Assembly: GCF_014284125.1 (NCBI RefSeq)
Contig: NZ_JACOFX010000001.1
Coordinates: forward strand, 900,724-964,723
Reading direction: 5' to 3'
DNA length: 64,000 nucleotides
Source: Undibacterium umbellatum
GTDB lineage: Bacteria > Pseudomonadota > Gammaproteobacteria > Burkholderiales > Burkholderiaceae_D
Below the pieces are notes generated by a model. That model did not search any database. It saw nothing but the letters and a program-made list of their open reading frames with translations, and was not told where the DNA came from. Shown here one piece after another: positions 27,026 through 36,470 of the stretch (positions are counted from its first letter, which is position 1; each line of letters opens with the position of its first letter). Made by a program: the position numbers and the translations under genes.

Positions 27026-28216
27026 TCAGAAGCCGCCGCCGGGTATGCGTACCCAACCTTCCATGAGCACACGTGCGCTGCGGCTCATGATGGCCTTGGT
27101 GACACTCCATTCGCCGTTGACTTGCGTCGCTTCTGCGCCCACCCGCAAAGTGCCGGATGGGTGACCAAAACGCACCGCAGTGCGTGTACCACCGCCAGCA
27201 GCCAAATTCACGAGGGTGCCGGGGATTGCTGCCGCAGTACCGATAGCCACGGCTGCTGTCCCCATCATCGCATGATGCAGCTTGCCCATGGATAGGGCGC
27301 GTACCAGCAAATCGATATCCGCTGTCTGGACTTGTTTGCCGCTGGACGAAGTGTAGTCAGCAGCCTTGGCAACAAAAGCTACCTTGGGGGTATGCTGGCG
27401 TTGTGCCGCTTCAGAGATATCCTTGATCAGGCCCATACGCAATGCGCCATGCGCACGTATAGTCTCAAACATGGCAAGAGCCTTGGCATCACCATTGATG
27501 GCGTCCTGCAATTCAGTACCTGTATAGCCTATCGCTTCTGCATTGATGAAGATGGTGGGAATACCGGCGTTGATCATGGTTGCCTTCAGCATACCGACAC
27601 CCGGTACGTCCAGGTCATCGACCAGATTGCCAGTCGGGAACATCGAGCCGCCTGCACCCTCTTCATCGGCTGCCGGGTCCATGAATTCAAGCTGTACTTC
27701 TGCCGCCGGAAAGGTGACTCCATCAAGTTCAAAATCACCAGTTTCCTGTACTGCCCCATCAGTCATAGGCACATGAGCAATGATGGTCTTGCTGATATTT
27801 GCCTGCCATACGCGGATAGTGGCGATACCGTTTTGCGGAATACGCTCAGCATCCACCAGGCCAGCACTGATGGCGAAAGCGCCGACTGCCGCAGACAGGT
27901 TACCGCAATTGCCGCTCCAGTCTACAAAGGCCTTGTCTATCGCCACTTGGCCAAATAGATAGTCGACATCATGGTCAGGCTTGCTGCTTTTTGAGAGTAT
28001 GACAGTCTTGCTGGTACTTGAAGTTGCACCGCCCATGCCGTCAATCTGTTTGCCATAAGGGTCGGGGCTGCCTATCACGCGCAATAGCAAGGCATCGCGT
28101 GCTGCACCTGATTGTTGTGCAGCTACTGGCAAATCCTGCAGGCGAAAAAACACGCCCTTGCTGGTGCCGCCACGCATATAGGTTGCAGGAACTTTGATCT
28201 GTGGAAGATGTGCCAT
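27026..28216 (-). CDS. prpF: 2-methylaconitate cis-trans isomerase
   Basis: 396 residues. The N-terminus PATYMRGGTSKGVFF is the signature of PrpF, and GNLSAAVGAFAI matches the second half-site of the diaminopimelate-epimerase-like fold. PrpF isomerises the product of AcnD so that an aconitase can finish the conversion to 2-methylisocitrate. It follows acnD on the same strand across a 78-bp gap with a hairpin. Confidence 0.95.
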   Translation of the reverse strand: MAHLPQIKVPATYMRGGTSKGVFFRLQDLPVAAQQSGAARDALLLRVIGSPDPYGKQIDGMGGATSSTSKTVILSKSSKPDHDVDYLFGQVAIDKAFVDWSGNCGNLSAAVGAFAISAGLVDAERIPQNGIATIRVWQANISKTIIAHVPMTDGAVQETGDFELDGVTFPAAEVQLEFMDPAADEEGAGGSMFPTGNLVDDLDVPGVGMLKATMINAGIPTIFINAEAIGYTGTELQDAINGDAKALAMFETIRAHGALRMGLIKDISEAAQRQHTPKVAFVAKAADYTSSSGKQVQTADIDLLVRALSMGKLHHAMMGTAAVAIGTAAAIPGTLVNLAAGGGTRTAVRFGHPSGTLRVGAEATQVNGEWSVTKAIMSRSARVLMEGWVRIPGGGF

Positions 28217-28247
28217 GTATTTACTCTTTTAAATTTGACTCAGAGGC

Positions 28248-28273
28248 AGCACTACTCCGTCAAGAGTAGTGCT
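28248..28273. repeat. Perfect 10-bp hairpin between acnD and prpF
   Basis: AGCACTACTC (28248-28257) and GAGTAGTGCT (28264-28273) form a stem with a 6-base loop, without a T-run in the direction of transcription. It is likely an mRNA stability or processing element inside the operon. Confidence 0.5.
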
Positions 28274-28294
28274 TGCAAACCGTATCAGTAGAAC

Positions 28295-30889
28295 TTATGC
28301 AGCTTTGACAGATTCCAGGAAGTCTTGCGCAAAACGCTGCAAGACACCACCAGCTTCATAAATCGACACTTCTTCTGCCGTATCGAGGCGGCACAGCACA
28401 GGCACTGCCACAGATTCACCATTCTTGCGGTTGATGATCAGGGTCAGGGTTGCGCGTGGCATACGCTCACCTATGACATCAAAGGTTTCTGTGCCATCGA
28501 TGTTCAGGGTCAGACGGTTCACGCCTGGCAAGAATTCCAGCGGCAAAACGCCCATACCAACCAGATTAGTGCGGTGGATGCGCTCGAAACCCTCAGCAAC
28601 AATTACTTCCACACCCGCCAGTCTCACACCCTTGGCTGCCCAATCACGGGAAGAGCCCTGCCCATAATCGGCACCTGCAATCACAATCAATGGCTGCTTG
28701 CGTTCCATATAGGTTTCTATGGCTTCCCACATACGGGTGATCGTGCCTTCTGGTTCTATGCGGGCGAGTGAGCCTGCCTTGACCTTGCCATCAACCACGA
28801 CCATTTCATTCTTCAGGGTCGGGTTGGCAAAGGTGGCGCGCTGGGCAGTCAGATGGTCACCGCGGTGAGTCGCGTAAGAATTGAAATCTTCCTCTGGCAA
28901 ACCCATCTTGGCGAGGTATTCACCAGCGGCACTATCGAGCATGATGGCATTTGATGGTGACAGATGATCAGTCGTGATGTTGTCACCCAATACTGCCAGC
29001 GCACGCATGCCTTTCATGCTGCGCGTCCCTGCCAATGCACCTTCCCAATATGGTGGGCGGCGGATGTAGGTAGTCTGTGGACGCCAGTCATAAAGGGGAC
29101 TGACTTTTTCGCCGTCATCAGCCTGTTTGGCAAACATCGGAATATAAACTTTACGGAATTGTTCAGGCTTGACGCTGGCAGCAACCACTGCATCAATTTC
29201 TTCGTCAGTTGGCCAGATATCTTTCAAAGTTACTGGCTTGCCTGCAGCATCCAGACCCAGCACATCTTTCTCGATATCAAACCGGATAGTGCCCGCAATG
29301 GCGTACGCCACGACCAGCGGTGGCGAAGCGAGGAAAGCTTGTTGCGCATACGGATGAATACGACCATCAAAATTGCGGTTACCAGACAATACTGCCGTTG
29401 CATACAGATCGCGGTCGATGATTTCTTTCTGGATCACAGGGTCAAGCGCGCCCGACATGCCATTGCAGGATGTGCAGGCATAAGCGACAACACCAAAGCC
29501 TAACTGCTCCAACTCAGGCATCAAATTGGCTTCTTCCAGATACAGGGTCACAGCCTTGGAACCAGGAGCAAGTGAACTCTTAACCCAGGGTTTGCGGGTC
29601 AGGCCCAATTTATTGGCGTTGCGCGCCAGCAAACCGGCAGCCACCATATTGCGTGGATTATTGGTGTTAGTGCAACTGGTGATAGCAGCGATGATGACGG
29701 CACCGTCAGGCATCAGGCCAGGTTCGTTTTCGACCGTGCCGCTGATGCCACGCGCCGCCAGTTCTGAGGTTGGTACACGCTTGTGAGGGTTCGACGGACC
29801 AGCGATATTGCGCACGACAGAAGACAGATCAAACTTCAATACGCGTTCATATTCAGCATTCTTCAGGGTATCTGCCCACAAGCCAGTTTCCTTGGCATAG
29901 GTTTCTACCAGCTTGACCAGTTCATCATCACGGCCAGTGAGTTTCAGGTATTTGATGGTTTGTTCATCAATATAGAACATCGCAGCAGTGGAACCGAATT
30001 CTGGTGCCATGTTAGAAATCGTGGCGCGGTCACCCAGGGTCAGGTGGGATGCACCTTCACCATAAAATTCCAGATATGACGACACGACTTTTTGATTGCG
30101 CAAAAATTCTGTCAATGCCAGCACCGTGTCTGTTGCCGTGATACCTTCCTGCGGTTTGCCTGCCAGCTCGACACCGATGATGTCTGGCAAACGCATCCAG
30201 GATGCGCGACCCAGCATGACGCTTTCTGCTTCCAGACCACCGACACCAATCGCAATCACTCCCAGCGCATCCACCATGGGTGTATGGCTGTCAGTACCGA
30301 CCAGGGTATCCGGATAAGCCACACCATCTGTCACTTGCACGACTGGTGACATGCGTTCCAGATTAATCTGGTGCAAGATGCCATTGCCGGGCGGGATCAC
30401 ATCGACATTCTTGAATGCCTTTTTCGTCCAGTTGATGAAGTCAAAACGGTCTTCGTTCCGCCTGTCTTCAATTGCACGGTTTTTGTTGAAGGCATCCGGA
30501 TCAAAACCGCCGCACTCAACAGCCAGCGAATGATCCACCACCAGTTGCGTAGGCACCACAGGATTGACCAAGGCAGGATCCCCACCTTGCAGGGCAATCG
30601 CATCGCGCAGACCTGCCAGATCAACCAGCGCAGTCTGACCGAGGATATCGTGGCATACTACACGCGCCGGGAACCAGGGAAAATCAAGGTCGCGCTTGCG
30701 TTCAATGAACTGGCGCAGAGAATCGGTGAGCGTAGCCGGGTCACAGCGGCGCACCAGGTTTTCTGCCAGTACGCGTGAGGTGTATGGCAGCTTGTTATAG
30801 GCACCTGGCACGATCGCATCGACTGCTTCGCGTGTATCAAAATAGTCCAGTGTAGTGCCTGGTAGTGGCTTGCGGAATTGAGTATTCAT
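28295..30889 (-). CDS. acnD: Fe/S-dependent 2-methylcitrate dehydratase AcnD
   Basis: 864 residues, aconitase superfamily. The iron-sulphur ligands are in SCTNTNNP and YACTSCNGMSG; GADYGQGSSRDWA is in the C-terminal swivel domain. The N-terminus RKPLPGTTLDYFDTREAVD distinguishes AcnD from AcnA. It dehydrates 2-methylcitrate in species that lack PrpD and always pairs with PrpF, which is present next to it. Confidence 0.95.
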   Translation of the reverse strand: MNTQFRKPLPGTTLDYFDTREAVDAIVPGAYNKLPYTSRVLAENLVRRCDPATLTDSLRQFIERKRDLDFPWFPARVVCHDILGQTALVDLAGLRDAIALQGGDPALVNPVVPTQLVVDHSLAVECGGFDPDAFNKNRAIEDRRNEDRFDFINWTKKAFKNVDVIPPGNGILHQINLERMSPVVQVTDGVAYPDTLVGTDSHTPMVDALGVIAIGVGGLEAESVMLGRASWMRLPDIIGVELAGKPQEGITATDTVLALTEFLRNQKVVSSYLEFYGEGASHLTLGDRATISNMAPEFGSTAAMFYIDEQTIKYLKLTGRDDELVKLVETYAKETGLWADTLKNAEYERVLKFDLSSVVRNIAGPSNPHKRVPTSELAARGISGTVENEPGLMPDGAVIIAAITSCTNTNNPRNMVAAGLLARNANKLGLTRKPWVKSSLAPGSKAVTLYLEEANLMPELEQLGFGVVAYACTSCNGMSGALDPVIQKEIIDRDLYATAVLSGNRNFDGRIHPYAQQAFLASPPLVVAYAIAGTIRFDIEKDVLGLDAAGKPVTLKDIWPTDEEIDAVVAASVKPEQFRKVYIPMFAKQADDGEKVSPLYDWRPQTTYIRRPPYWEGALAGTRSMKGMRALAVLGDNITTDHLSPSNAIMLDSAAGEYLAKMGLPEEDFNSYATHRGDHLTAQRATFANPTLKNEMVVVDGKVKAGSLARIEPEGTITRMWEAIETYMERKQPLIVIAGADYGQGSSRDWAAKGVRLAGVEVIVAEGFERIHRTNLVGMGVLPLEFLPGVNRLTLNIDGTETFDVIGERMPRATLTLIINRKNGESVAVPVLCRLDTAEEVSIYEAGGVLQRFAQDFLESVKAA

Positions 30890-30931
30890 GGCTCGCTATT
30901 GTCAATATTAGTATTCGATATTCAAGGCAGC

Positions 30932-31405
30932 TCAGAGTTGTAACTTGAAACCTTCATGTGATGCGGTGAAGCCCAAACTTCCATAGAACCTGTGCGCCTG
31001 TATGCGCTTCTTGTCACTGGTCAGTTGAACCAATTGGCAACCACGTTCGCTTGCCAGTTGTATCGCCTGCTTTATGAACCAGTGACCTATGCCCTGGCCA
31101 CGCAAGTAGCCATCGACCCGCACGCTTTCTATCATGGTGCGGGTAGCGCCTTTCCTGCTCAGGCCAGGGATGAACGTCACCTGCTGCATGGCAATGATGC
31201 GGCCATCCAGCTCAGCTACCATCAAGAACTGATTATCGTCGGTTGTTATGCGGTCAAAGGCTTCTGAATAACATGCATCCTCCGAGCCTACGCCTTCACG
31301 GTTCTTGCCCAGATCATCATCAGCAATGAGTTCCAGCAGGCGAGGCAGATCTTGCCTCACAGCGCGTCTGGTACTGAGTTTGGACAGGTCTGCCTGCACT
31401 TTCAT
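30932..31405 (-). CDS. GNAT N-acetyltransferase in the prp operon
   Basis: 157 residues. The acetyl-CoA-binding motif A reads RGQGIGHWFIKQAIQLA (near 101-117), followed by RIQAHRFYGSLGF, the standard GNAT ending. It sits between prpC and acnD with gaps under 50 bp, so it is part of the operon. GNATs such as Pat acetylate PrpE in other bacteria, but this one is small, lacks the Pat ADP-forming domain, and its substrate is not known. Confidence 0.82.
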   Translation of the reverse strand: MKVQADLSKLSTRRAVRQDLPRLLELIADDDLGKNREGVGSEDACYSEAFDRITTDDNQFLMVAELDGRIIAMQQVTFIPGLSRKGATRTMIESVRVDGYLRGQGIGHWFIKQAIQLASERGCQLVQLTSDKKRIQAHRFYGSLGFTASHEGFKLQL

Positions 31406-31436
31406 TTTGCAACCTCTGGCTTATTTACTCTCGTTG

Positions 31437-31464
31437 ATTTATTTGCGTTTATTTATTTGCGTTT
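31437..31464. repeat. 14-bp perfect tandem duplication across the prpC stop
   Basis: The unit ATTTATTTGCGTTT occurs twice back to back. One copy holds the last codons and stop of prpC; the other lies directly after it. Confidence 0.9.
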
Positions 31465-32601
31465 ATTCAAAGGAACAAATTTCAGGTCTTCAGGGCCAAC
31501 ATAATTAGCGCTAGGGCGAATGATCTTGTTATCGATACGCTGTTCTATGATGTGTGCCGCCCAGCCAGAGGTACGCGCGATCACGAATAGAGGAGTGAAC
31601 ATGGCAGTCGGTACACCCATCATGTGGTAGGACACGGCAGAAAACCAGTCCAGGTTAGGAAACATCTTTTTGATATCCCACATCACGGTTTCCAGACGTT
31701 CGGCAATATCAAACATCTTCATCGCGCCCGCTTCTTTAGACAGGTTGCGCGCGACTTCCTTGATGACCTTGTTGCGTGGATCAGAGATAGTGTACACAGG
31801 GTGACCAAAACCAATCACGACTTCCTTGTTCTCCACACGTTTCTTGATATCGGCTTCTGCTTCATCTGGATTGTCATAACGTTTCTGGATTTCAAACGCG
31901 ACTTCATTCGCGCCACCGTGTTTAGGGCCACGCAAGGCACCAATAGCGCCGGTGATGGCAGAATACATGTCAGAACCTGTGCCTGCGATGACACGACCAG
32001 TAAAGGTCGATGCATTGAACTCATGCTCTGCATACAGTATCAATGAAGTATGCATGGCTTTTTCCCACGACGCACGTGGCTTTTCACCATGCAGCAAATG
32101 CAGGAAATGGCCGCCTATGGATTCATCATCGGTTTCAGTTTCTATGCGTTTGCCATTATGACTGTAATGATACCAGTACAGCAGCATGGAACCCAGCGAA
32201 GCCATCAGGCGGTCAGCGATATCGCGTGCACCAGGGTTATTGTGGTCATCTTTTTCTGGCAATACGCAACCCAGTGCAGACACACCGGTACGCATGACAT
32301 CCATAGGATGAGAAGATGCTGGTAGCCATTCGAGTGCCGCCTTGACATTGGCTGGCAAGCCACGCAGGGCCTTCAATTTAGCTTTGTAACCACGCAACTC
32401 TGCGACAGTCGGCAATTTGCCATGCACCAGCAAATGGGCAATTTCTTCAAATTCGCAGGTGTCGGCCACATCCAGGATATCGTAGCCACGGTAATGCAGG
32501 TCATTGCCTGTTTTACCTACAGTGCAAAGCGCGGTATTGCCAGCAGTAACGCCAGACAGGGCAACGGATTTCTTTGGTTTGAATGGAACGGCTTCAGTCA
32601 T
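31453..32601 (-). CDS. prpC: 2-methylcitrate synthase
   Basis: 382 residues, citrate synthase family. [20 protein letters not shown] at the N-terminus is the PrpC type; conserved blocks are [13 protein letters not shown] and [13 protein letters not shown] with the active-site His residues. It condenses propionyl-CoA with oxaloacetate. Second gene of the prp operon, 84 bp after prpB. Confidence 0.95.
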   Translation of the reverse strand: MTEAVPFKPKKSVALSGVTAGNTALCTVGKTGNDLHYRGYDILDVADTCEFEEIAHLLVHGKLPTVAELRGYKAKLKALRGLPANVKAALEWLPASSHPMDVMRTGVSALGCVLPEKDDHNNPGARDIADRLMASLGSMLLYWYHYSHNGKRIETETDDESIGGHFLHLLHGEKPRASWEKAMHTSLILYAEHEFNASTFTGRVIAGTGSDMYSAITGAIGALRGPKHGGANEVAFEIQKRYDNPDEAEADIKKRVENKEVVIGFGHPVYTISDPRNKVIKEVARNLSKEAGAMKMFDIAERLETVMWDIKKMFPNLDWFSAVSYHMMGVPTAMFTPLFVIARTSGWAAHIIEQRIDNKIIRPSANYVGPEDLKFVPLNKRK

Positions 32602-32685
32602 GATTATTTCTCCATTGGTACATTAGAAGTGCTATTCCCGCCCGCTGGCTTGATACAGCACAAGGCCGGGAAGTCTATTTGGTTT

Positions 32686-33576
32686 TTATTTGGATTTTTG
32701 CTGGGCAAACAGAGCATCCAGCTTTTGCTCAAAGTCGTGGTAATTGATGCGCTCATACAATTCCATGCGGGTCTGCATGGTGTCGACGACATTCTTTTGC
32801 GTACCGTCACGGCGTATCGCGCCGTAGACGTTTTCTGCTGCCTTGTTCATGGCGCGGAAAGCTGACAATGGATACAAAACAAGACCCACATCCACTGCGG
32901 CCAGTTCGTCGACAGAAAACAAAGGAGTAGCACCGAATTCCGTGATATTTGCCAGGATAGGCACTTTGACGGCATTGGCAAACTGCTTGTACATCGCCAG
33001 TTCGGTAATCGCTTCCGGGAAGATCATGTCGGCACCTGCCTCCACACAAGCCAGGGCACGTTCGATGGCAGCTTCCAGACCTTCAACGGCCAGGGCATCA
33101 GTACGGGCCATGATGACGAAGTTTTCATCGGTACGCGCATCGACTGCGGCCTTGACGCGGTCAACCATTTCCTGTTTGCTGACGATCTCTTTGCCTGGAC
33201 GGTGACCACAACGCTTGGCCCCGACCTGATCTTCAATATGAATGGCTGCAGCGCCGAACTTGATCATGGATTTGACGGTACGTGCCACATTGAAGGCGGA
33301 TGAACCAAAGCCGGTATCCACATCCACCAGCAAAGGCAGGTCGCAAACGTCAGTAATGCGGCGCACATCAGTGAGGACATCGTCAAGATTGGAGATGCCC
33401 AGATCAGGCAAACCCAGGGAACCGGCAGCAACGCCGCCACCAGACAGATAAATTGCCTTGAAACCGGCACGTTTTGCCAGCAAGGCATGGTTGGCATTGA
33501 TTGCGCCCACGACTTGAAGAGGGGATTCTTCCTGCATCGCCTTACGGAAGGCGGCACCTGCGGAGTATGTACTCAT
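32686..33576 (-). CDS. prpB: 2-methylisocitrate lyase
   Basis: 296 residues of the isocitrate-lyase superfamily. The catalytic Cys123 lies in [22 protein letters not shown] and DVDTGFG are the substrate and metal segments. It splits 2-methylisocitrate to pyruvate and succinate. First gene of the minus-strand operon, behind a sigma-54 promoter. Confidence 0.96.
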   Translation of the reverse strand: MSTYSAGAAFRKAMQEESPLQVVGAINANHALLAKRAGFKAIYLSGGGVAAGSLGLPDLGISNLDDVLTDVRRITDVCDLPLLVDVDTGFGSSAFNVARTVKSMIKFGAAAIHIEDQVGAKRCGHRPGKEIVSKQEMVDRVKAAVDARTDENFVIMARTDALAVEGLEAAIERALACVEAGADMIFPEAITELAMYKQFANAVKVPILANITEFGATPLFSVDELAAVDVGLVLYPLSAFRAMNKAAENVYGAIRRDGTQKNVVDTMQTRMELYERINYHDFEQKLDALFAQQKSK

Positions 33577-33618
33577 GTGTATGCTTTCAGGTTAATGAAC
33601 AGATTCTGGGATAGACAT

Positions 33619-33634
33619 TGCAATGAGCGTGCCA
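33619..33634 (-). promoter_or_regulatory. Sigma-54 (-24/-12) promoter of prpB
   Basis: The minus strand reads TGGCACGCTCATTGCA, an exact match to the TGGCACG-N4-TTGCW consensus. It lies about 43 bp before the prpB ATG. The divergent prpR encodes a sigma-54 activator. Confidence 0.92.
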
Positions 33635-33732
33635 GCCTGCAGGCACACCCTACTGTTTCTGGATGATGTGTATATAAATCAAATACTTATTCGCTATGCT
33701 CGCACAACAAATCTTGTTCAGGAACCCAGATT

Positions 33733-33793
33733 TGTTTCATAATGATGTTTCACATTGAATTTTGAAACATTAATTGAAACATATATGAAACAT
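33733..33793. promoter_or_regulatory. Cluster of five TGAAACA(T) half-sites, probable PrpR upstream activating sequence
   Basis: TGTTTCAT at 33733-33740 and ATGTTTCA at 33745-33752 point one way; TGAAACAT at 33763-33770, 33775-33782 and 33786-33793 point the other. Spacings are 11-12 bp, about one helix turn. The nearest half-site is about 100 bp upstream of the sigma-54 promoter. The last half-site overlaps the prpR start codon, so autoregulation is likely. Confidence 0.8.
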
Positions 33794-35380
33794 ACGCCGG
33801 CGATACGTGATACCCACGACAAACCCGTTATCTGGACAGTGTCCATCTCACGCCTGTTCGACATGTTCCGCGACATCATGGTCGAATACGATGTCAGTGC
33901 CGACATAGAGCCCATACATATGGGTTTTGAAGAGGCAGCACAGTACCTGAAAGAGCGCCTGCAAACCGAGAGGTGCGATGCCGTCATTGCGGCTGGCTCC
34001 AACGGTGCCTATCTCAAGAACCGCCTGCCCGTCCCGGTCGTGATTGCCAAGGCCAGTGGCTTTGATGTCATGCAGGCACTGGCAAGGGCACGCAAGGTGT
34101 CACCCGCAATAGGTCTGATCAATTATCAGGAAACCATGCCAGAACTGGCGGATTTCAAGGCGACTTTCGGCTTCCCGCTAGAGCAGCGCACCTACGTCAC
34201 CGAAGAAGATGCGCGCGCCCAGATCAGTGAGCTCAAGGCGGGTGGTATCAAGGTCATCGTCGGAGCAGGACTGATTACTGACCTGGCTGAGGAAGCTGGA
34301 CTGACTGGCATTTTCATGTATTCAGCCACCTCGATACGTCAGGCCTTTGATGATGCACTGGAAATCGCTCGACTGACGCGACTGGAATCAGCCCGCGGGC
34401 GGCATCATCCGGCAGCAGAATCACTACGCGCCAAACATGGCATTAACGATTTGCGGGGTGACTCTGCCCTGATGCAGGCTACGCGCAAGTCCATCGCCTT
34501 GTTTGCCCGCTCTCCTGCAACAGTGTTGTTGCAAGGTGAAACCGGCACTGGCAAGGAGCTGGCTGCCCAGGCTTTACACCGGGAAAGCACAAGAGCACGC
34601 CAGCCTTTTGTCGCTGTGAATTGCGGTGCCATTGCCGAGAGTTTGCTGGAATCAGAATTGTTTGGCTATGAAGAAGGTGCATTTACCGGTTCGAAACGGG
34701 GCGGGCACGCTGGATTGTTTGAAATTGCTCACAGAGGAACGGTATTTCTGGATGAAATTGGTGAGATGCCACTCGCCTTGCAAACCCGCCTCCTGCGCGT
34801 ATTGGAGGAACGTGAAATCACGCGGGTCGGAAGCATGCGCCCCATACCTGTCGATGTACGCATTATCAGTGCCACACATTGCGACCTGGTGGCAAGAGTA
34901 AAAGAAGGAAAGTTTCGGGCTGATCTATATTTCCGCCTTGCCGTATTACGCTTGCATTTGCCAGCATTACGGGAGCGTGCAGATGACACACTGCCGCTTG
35001 CAGTATGGTTCCTGAAGCATGCCCTGGCTGCCATTGGCGTCAGACCACATGCCAATCTGCACGCAGAAATGGCCAGTTGCGGCATGCTTTTACAACCTTA
35101 TGCCTGGCCAGGAAATGTAAGAGAACTACGCAACCTGATGGAGCGACTTGCCCTGTTCCTGGCAGCCGAACCACTGCAAGCATTGACACCGAGTTTCGTG
35201 GCAAAAACATTGCCCGAGTTAAGCATCACTGAGAATACACCCGCTATTTCAACGAAACAGTCAACACCAGAGTCACTGGAACAGGTCATGGAAAAGTTCA
35301 ATAACAACCGCGACGCAGCTGCTGACTATCTGGGCATCAGTAGAACGACCCTGTGGCGACGCCTCAAGCAAAAATCGTAA
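33785..35380 (+). CDS. prpR: Sigma-54-dependent propionate regulator
   Basis: 531 residues from the ATG at 33785 (a TTG at 33755 would add 10 residues within the operator and is less likely). The N-terminal PrpR_N domain (about 1-190) senses 2-methylcitrate in studied relatives. The AAA+ domain has Walker A GETGTGKE and [12 protein letters not shown], where the sigma-54 contact loop ends in Ser instead of the usual Ala. The C-terminal Fis-type helix-turn-helix is [16 protein letters not shown]. Divergent from the operon it controls. Confidence 0.93.
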   Translation: MKHTPAIRDTHDKPVIWTVSISRLFDMFRDIMVEYDVSADIEPIHMGFEEAAQYLKERLQTERCDAVIAAGSNGAYLKNRLPVPVVIAKASGFDVMQALARARKVSPAIGLINYQETMPELADFKATFGFPLEQRTYVTEEDARAQISELKAGGIKVIVGAGLITDLAEEAGLTGIFMYSATSIRQAFDDALEIARLTRLESARGRHHPAAESLRAKHGINDLRGDSALMQATRKSIALFARSPATVLLQGETGTGKELAAQALHRESTRARQPFVAVNCGAIAESLLESELFGYEEGAFTGSKRGGHAGLFEIAHRGTVFLDEIGEMPLALQTRLLRVLEEREITRVGSMRPIPVDVRIISATHCDLVARVKEGKFRADLYFRLAVLRLHLPALRERADDTLPLAVWFLKHALAAIGVRPHANLHAEMASCGMLLQPYAWPGNVRELRNLMERLALFLAAEPLQALTPSFVAKTLPELSITENTPAISTKQSTPESLEQVMEKFNNNRDAAADYLGISRTTLWRRLKQKS

Positions 35381-35383
35381 TCA

Positions 35384-35400
35384 TTTGAAACATTAATTGA
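35384..35400. repeat. 17-bp exact copy of the prpR upstream sequence just after the prpR stop
   Basis: TTTGAAACATTAATTGA at 35384-35400 is identical to 33761-33777 in the prpR upstream operator cluster and includes one TGAAACAT half-site. It begins 3 bp after the stop codon. Confidence 0.9.
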
Positions 35401-35496
35401 TCATCTGAATGGCGAATTTTATGCCGCACTAAGGTAAAATGAATTTACGCTGTCACTCACATTTCCTGGGTGCATTAGTTTTGCATAAAATACATT

Positions 35497-35859
35497 ATGA
35501 AAAAAATACTCATTGTTGACGATAGTAAAGTTTCCCGCATGGTGATTCGCGCGCATGTAAAGGCAGTGCATCCGGATTGGGAATTCTTTGAGGCTGGCAG
35601 TGGTGAAGAAGGCATCAAGTCAGTGATAGAGAACAAACCAGACTATTGCACCATGGATATCAACATGCCTGGCATGCTGGGCACTGACGCTGCAGAGCAG
35701 ATTTTGCAAACCAGTCCACATGTACGCATCGCCATTTTTTCGGCAAATGTACAGGACACCATGCAAAACCGGGCTACCTCCATAGGCACCATCTTTGTCG
35801 CCAAACCAGTCACTGAGAAATCCATCACCATCGTCCTCAATTATTTCGCGAGCGAATAA
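35497..35859 (+). CDS. CheY-like single-domain response regulator
   Basis: 120 residues, receiver domain only. The acid pair is D8-D9, the phosphoacceptor is Asp54 in CTMDINMPGM, Ser82 is the switch residue and Lys103 is in AKPV; all catalytic residues are present. It starts a three-gene operon with a CheC-type phosphatase and a diguanylate cyclase, each start overlapping the preceding stop. Confidence 0.9.
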   Translation: MKKILIVDDSKVSRMVIRAHVKAVHPDWEFFEAGSGEEGIKSVIENKPDYCTMDINMPGMLGTDAAEQILQTSPHVRIAIFSANVQDTMQNRATSIGTIFVAKPVTEKSITIVLNYFASE

Positions 35860-36470
35860 TGAATTCCCTCACCGAACTTCATCTCGATGCATTAAGTGAG
35901 GTCTTCAATGTCGGCGCTGGCAGAGCTGCTGCCAGCCTGAGTGACATTGTAGGAGAAGAAGTTCGCTTGTCGGTCCCTTCTGTTGAAATCCGAAAATCCT
36001 CGGAAATTGATGTTTCTGCAATGGGTTTGCAAAGTGAGCGCTTTGGCACTGTGCACCAAACCTTTAGTGGCTCGTTTGAAGCAGAAGCAATCCTCCTGTT
36101 CACTGAAGAACACGCCCTGGAAATTGTGCGCGACATGATGGGGTCGCAAATCAGCCTGGAAGACCTGGCCGAATTTGAACAGGAAGCGATGTGCGAACTC
36201 GGTAATATCATCCTCAATGCCTGCCTGTCCGCGATGGCAGATATGCTGAATATTCCGCTGAACTGCTCATTACCAGATTACTCAGTGGCAACGACCGAAG
36301 AAATTTTCCGTCGTGTCAGTGACGATCTCGATCAACCTTACGTCCTGTTGTTGCATATCGACCTGGCGATAGAAAGGCGACATTCTGAAGGCCACCTGAT
36401 TTTCTTGTTGAGTTCCACATCTTTAAAAGGTTTGATTATCCAGCTTGAGCGCTTTTTGGGAGCAGTGTAA
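35859..36470 (+). CDS. CheC-family phosphatase
   Basis: 203 residues. Two copies of the CheC/CheX/FliY active-site pattern ExxN are visible: SEVFNVGAGRAA near residue 14 and CELGNIILNACLS near residue 116. Such proteins dephosphorylate CheY-P. TAATG overlap with the upstream receiver gene implies that the receiver is its substrate. Confidence 0.88.
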   Translation: MNSLTELHLDALSEVFNVGAGRAAASLSDIVGEEVRLSVPSVEIRKSSEIDVSAMGLQSERFGTVHQTFSGSFEAEAILLFTEEHALEIVRDMMGSQISLEDLAEFEQEAMCELGNIILNACLSAMADMLNIPLNCSLPDYSVATTEEIFRRVSDDLDQPYVLLLHIDLAIERRHSEGHLIFLLSSTSLKGLIIQLERFLGAV

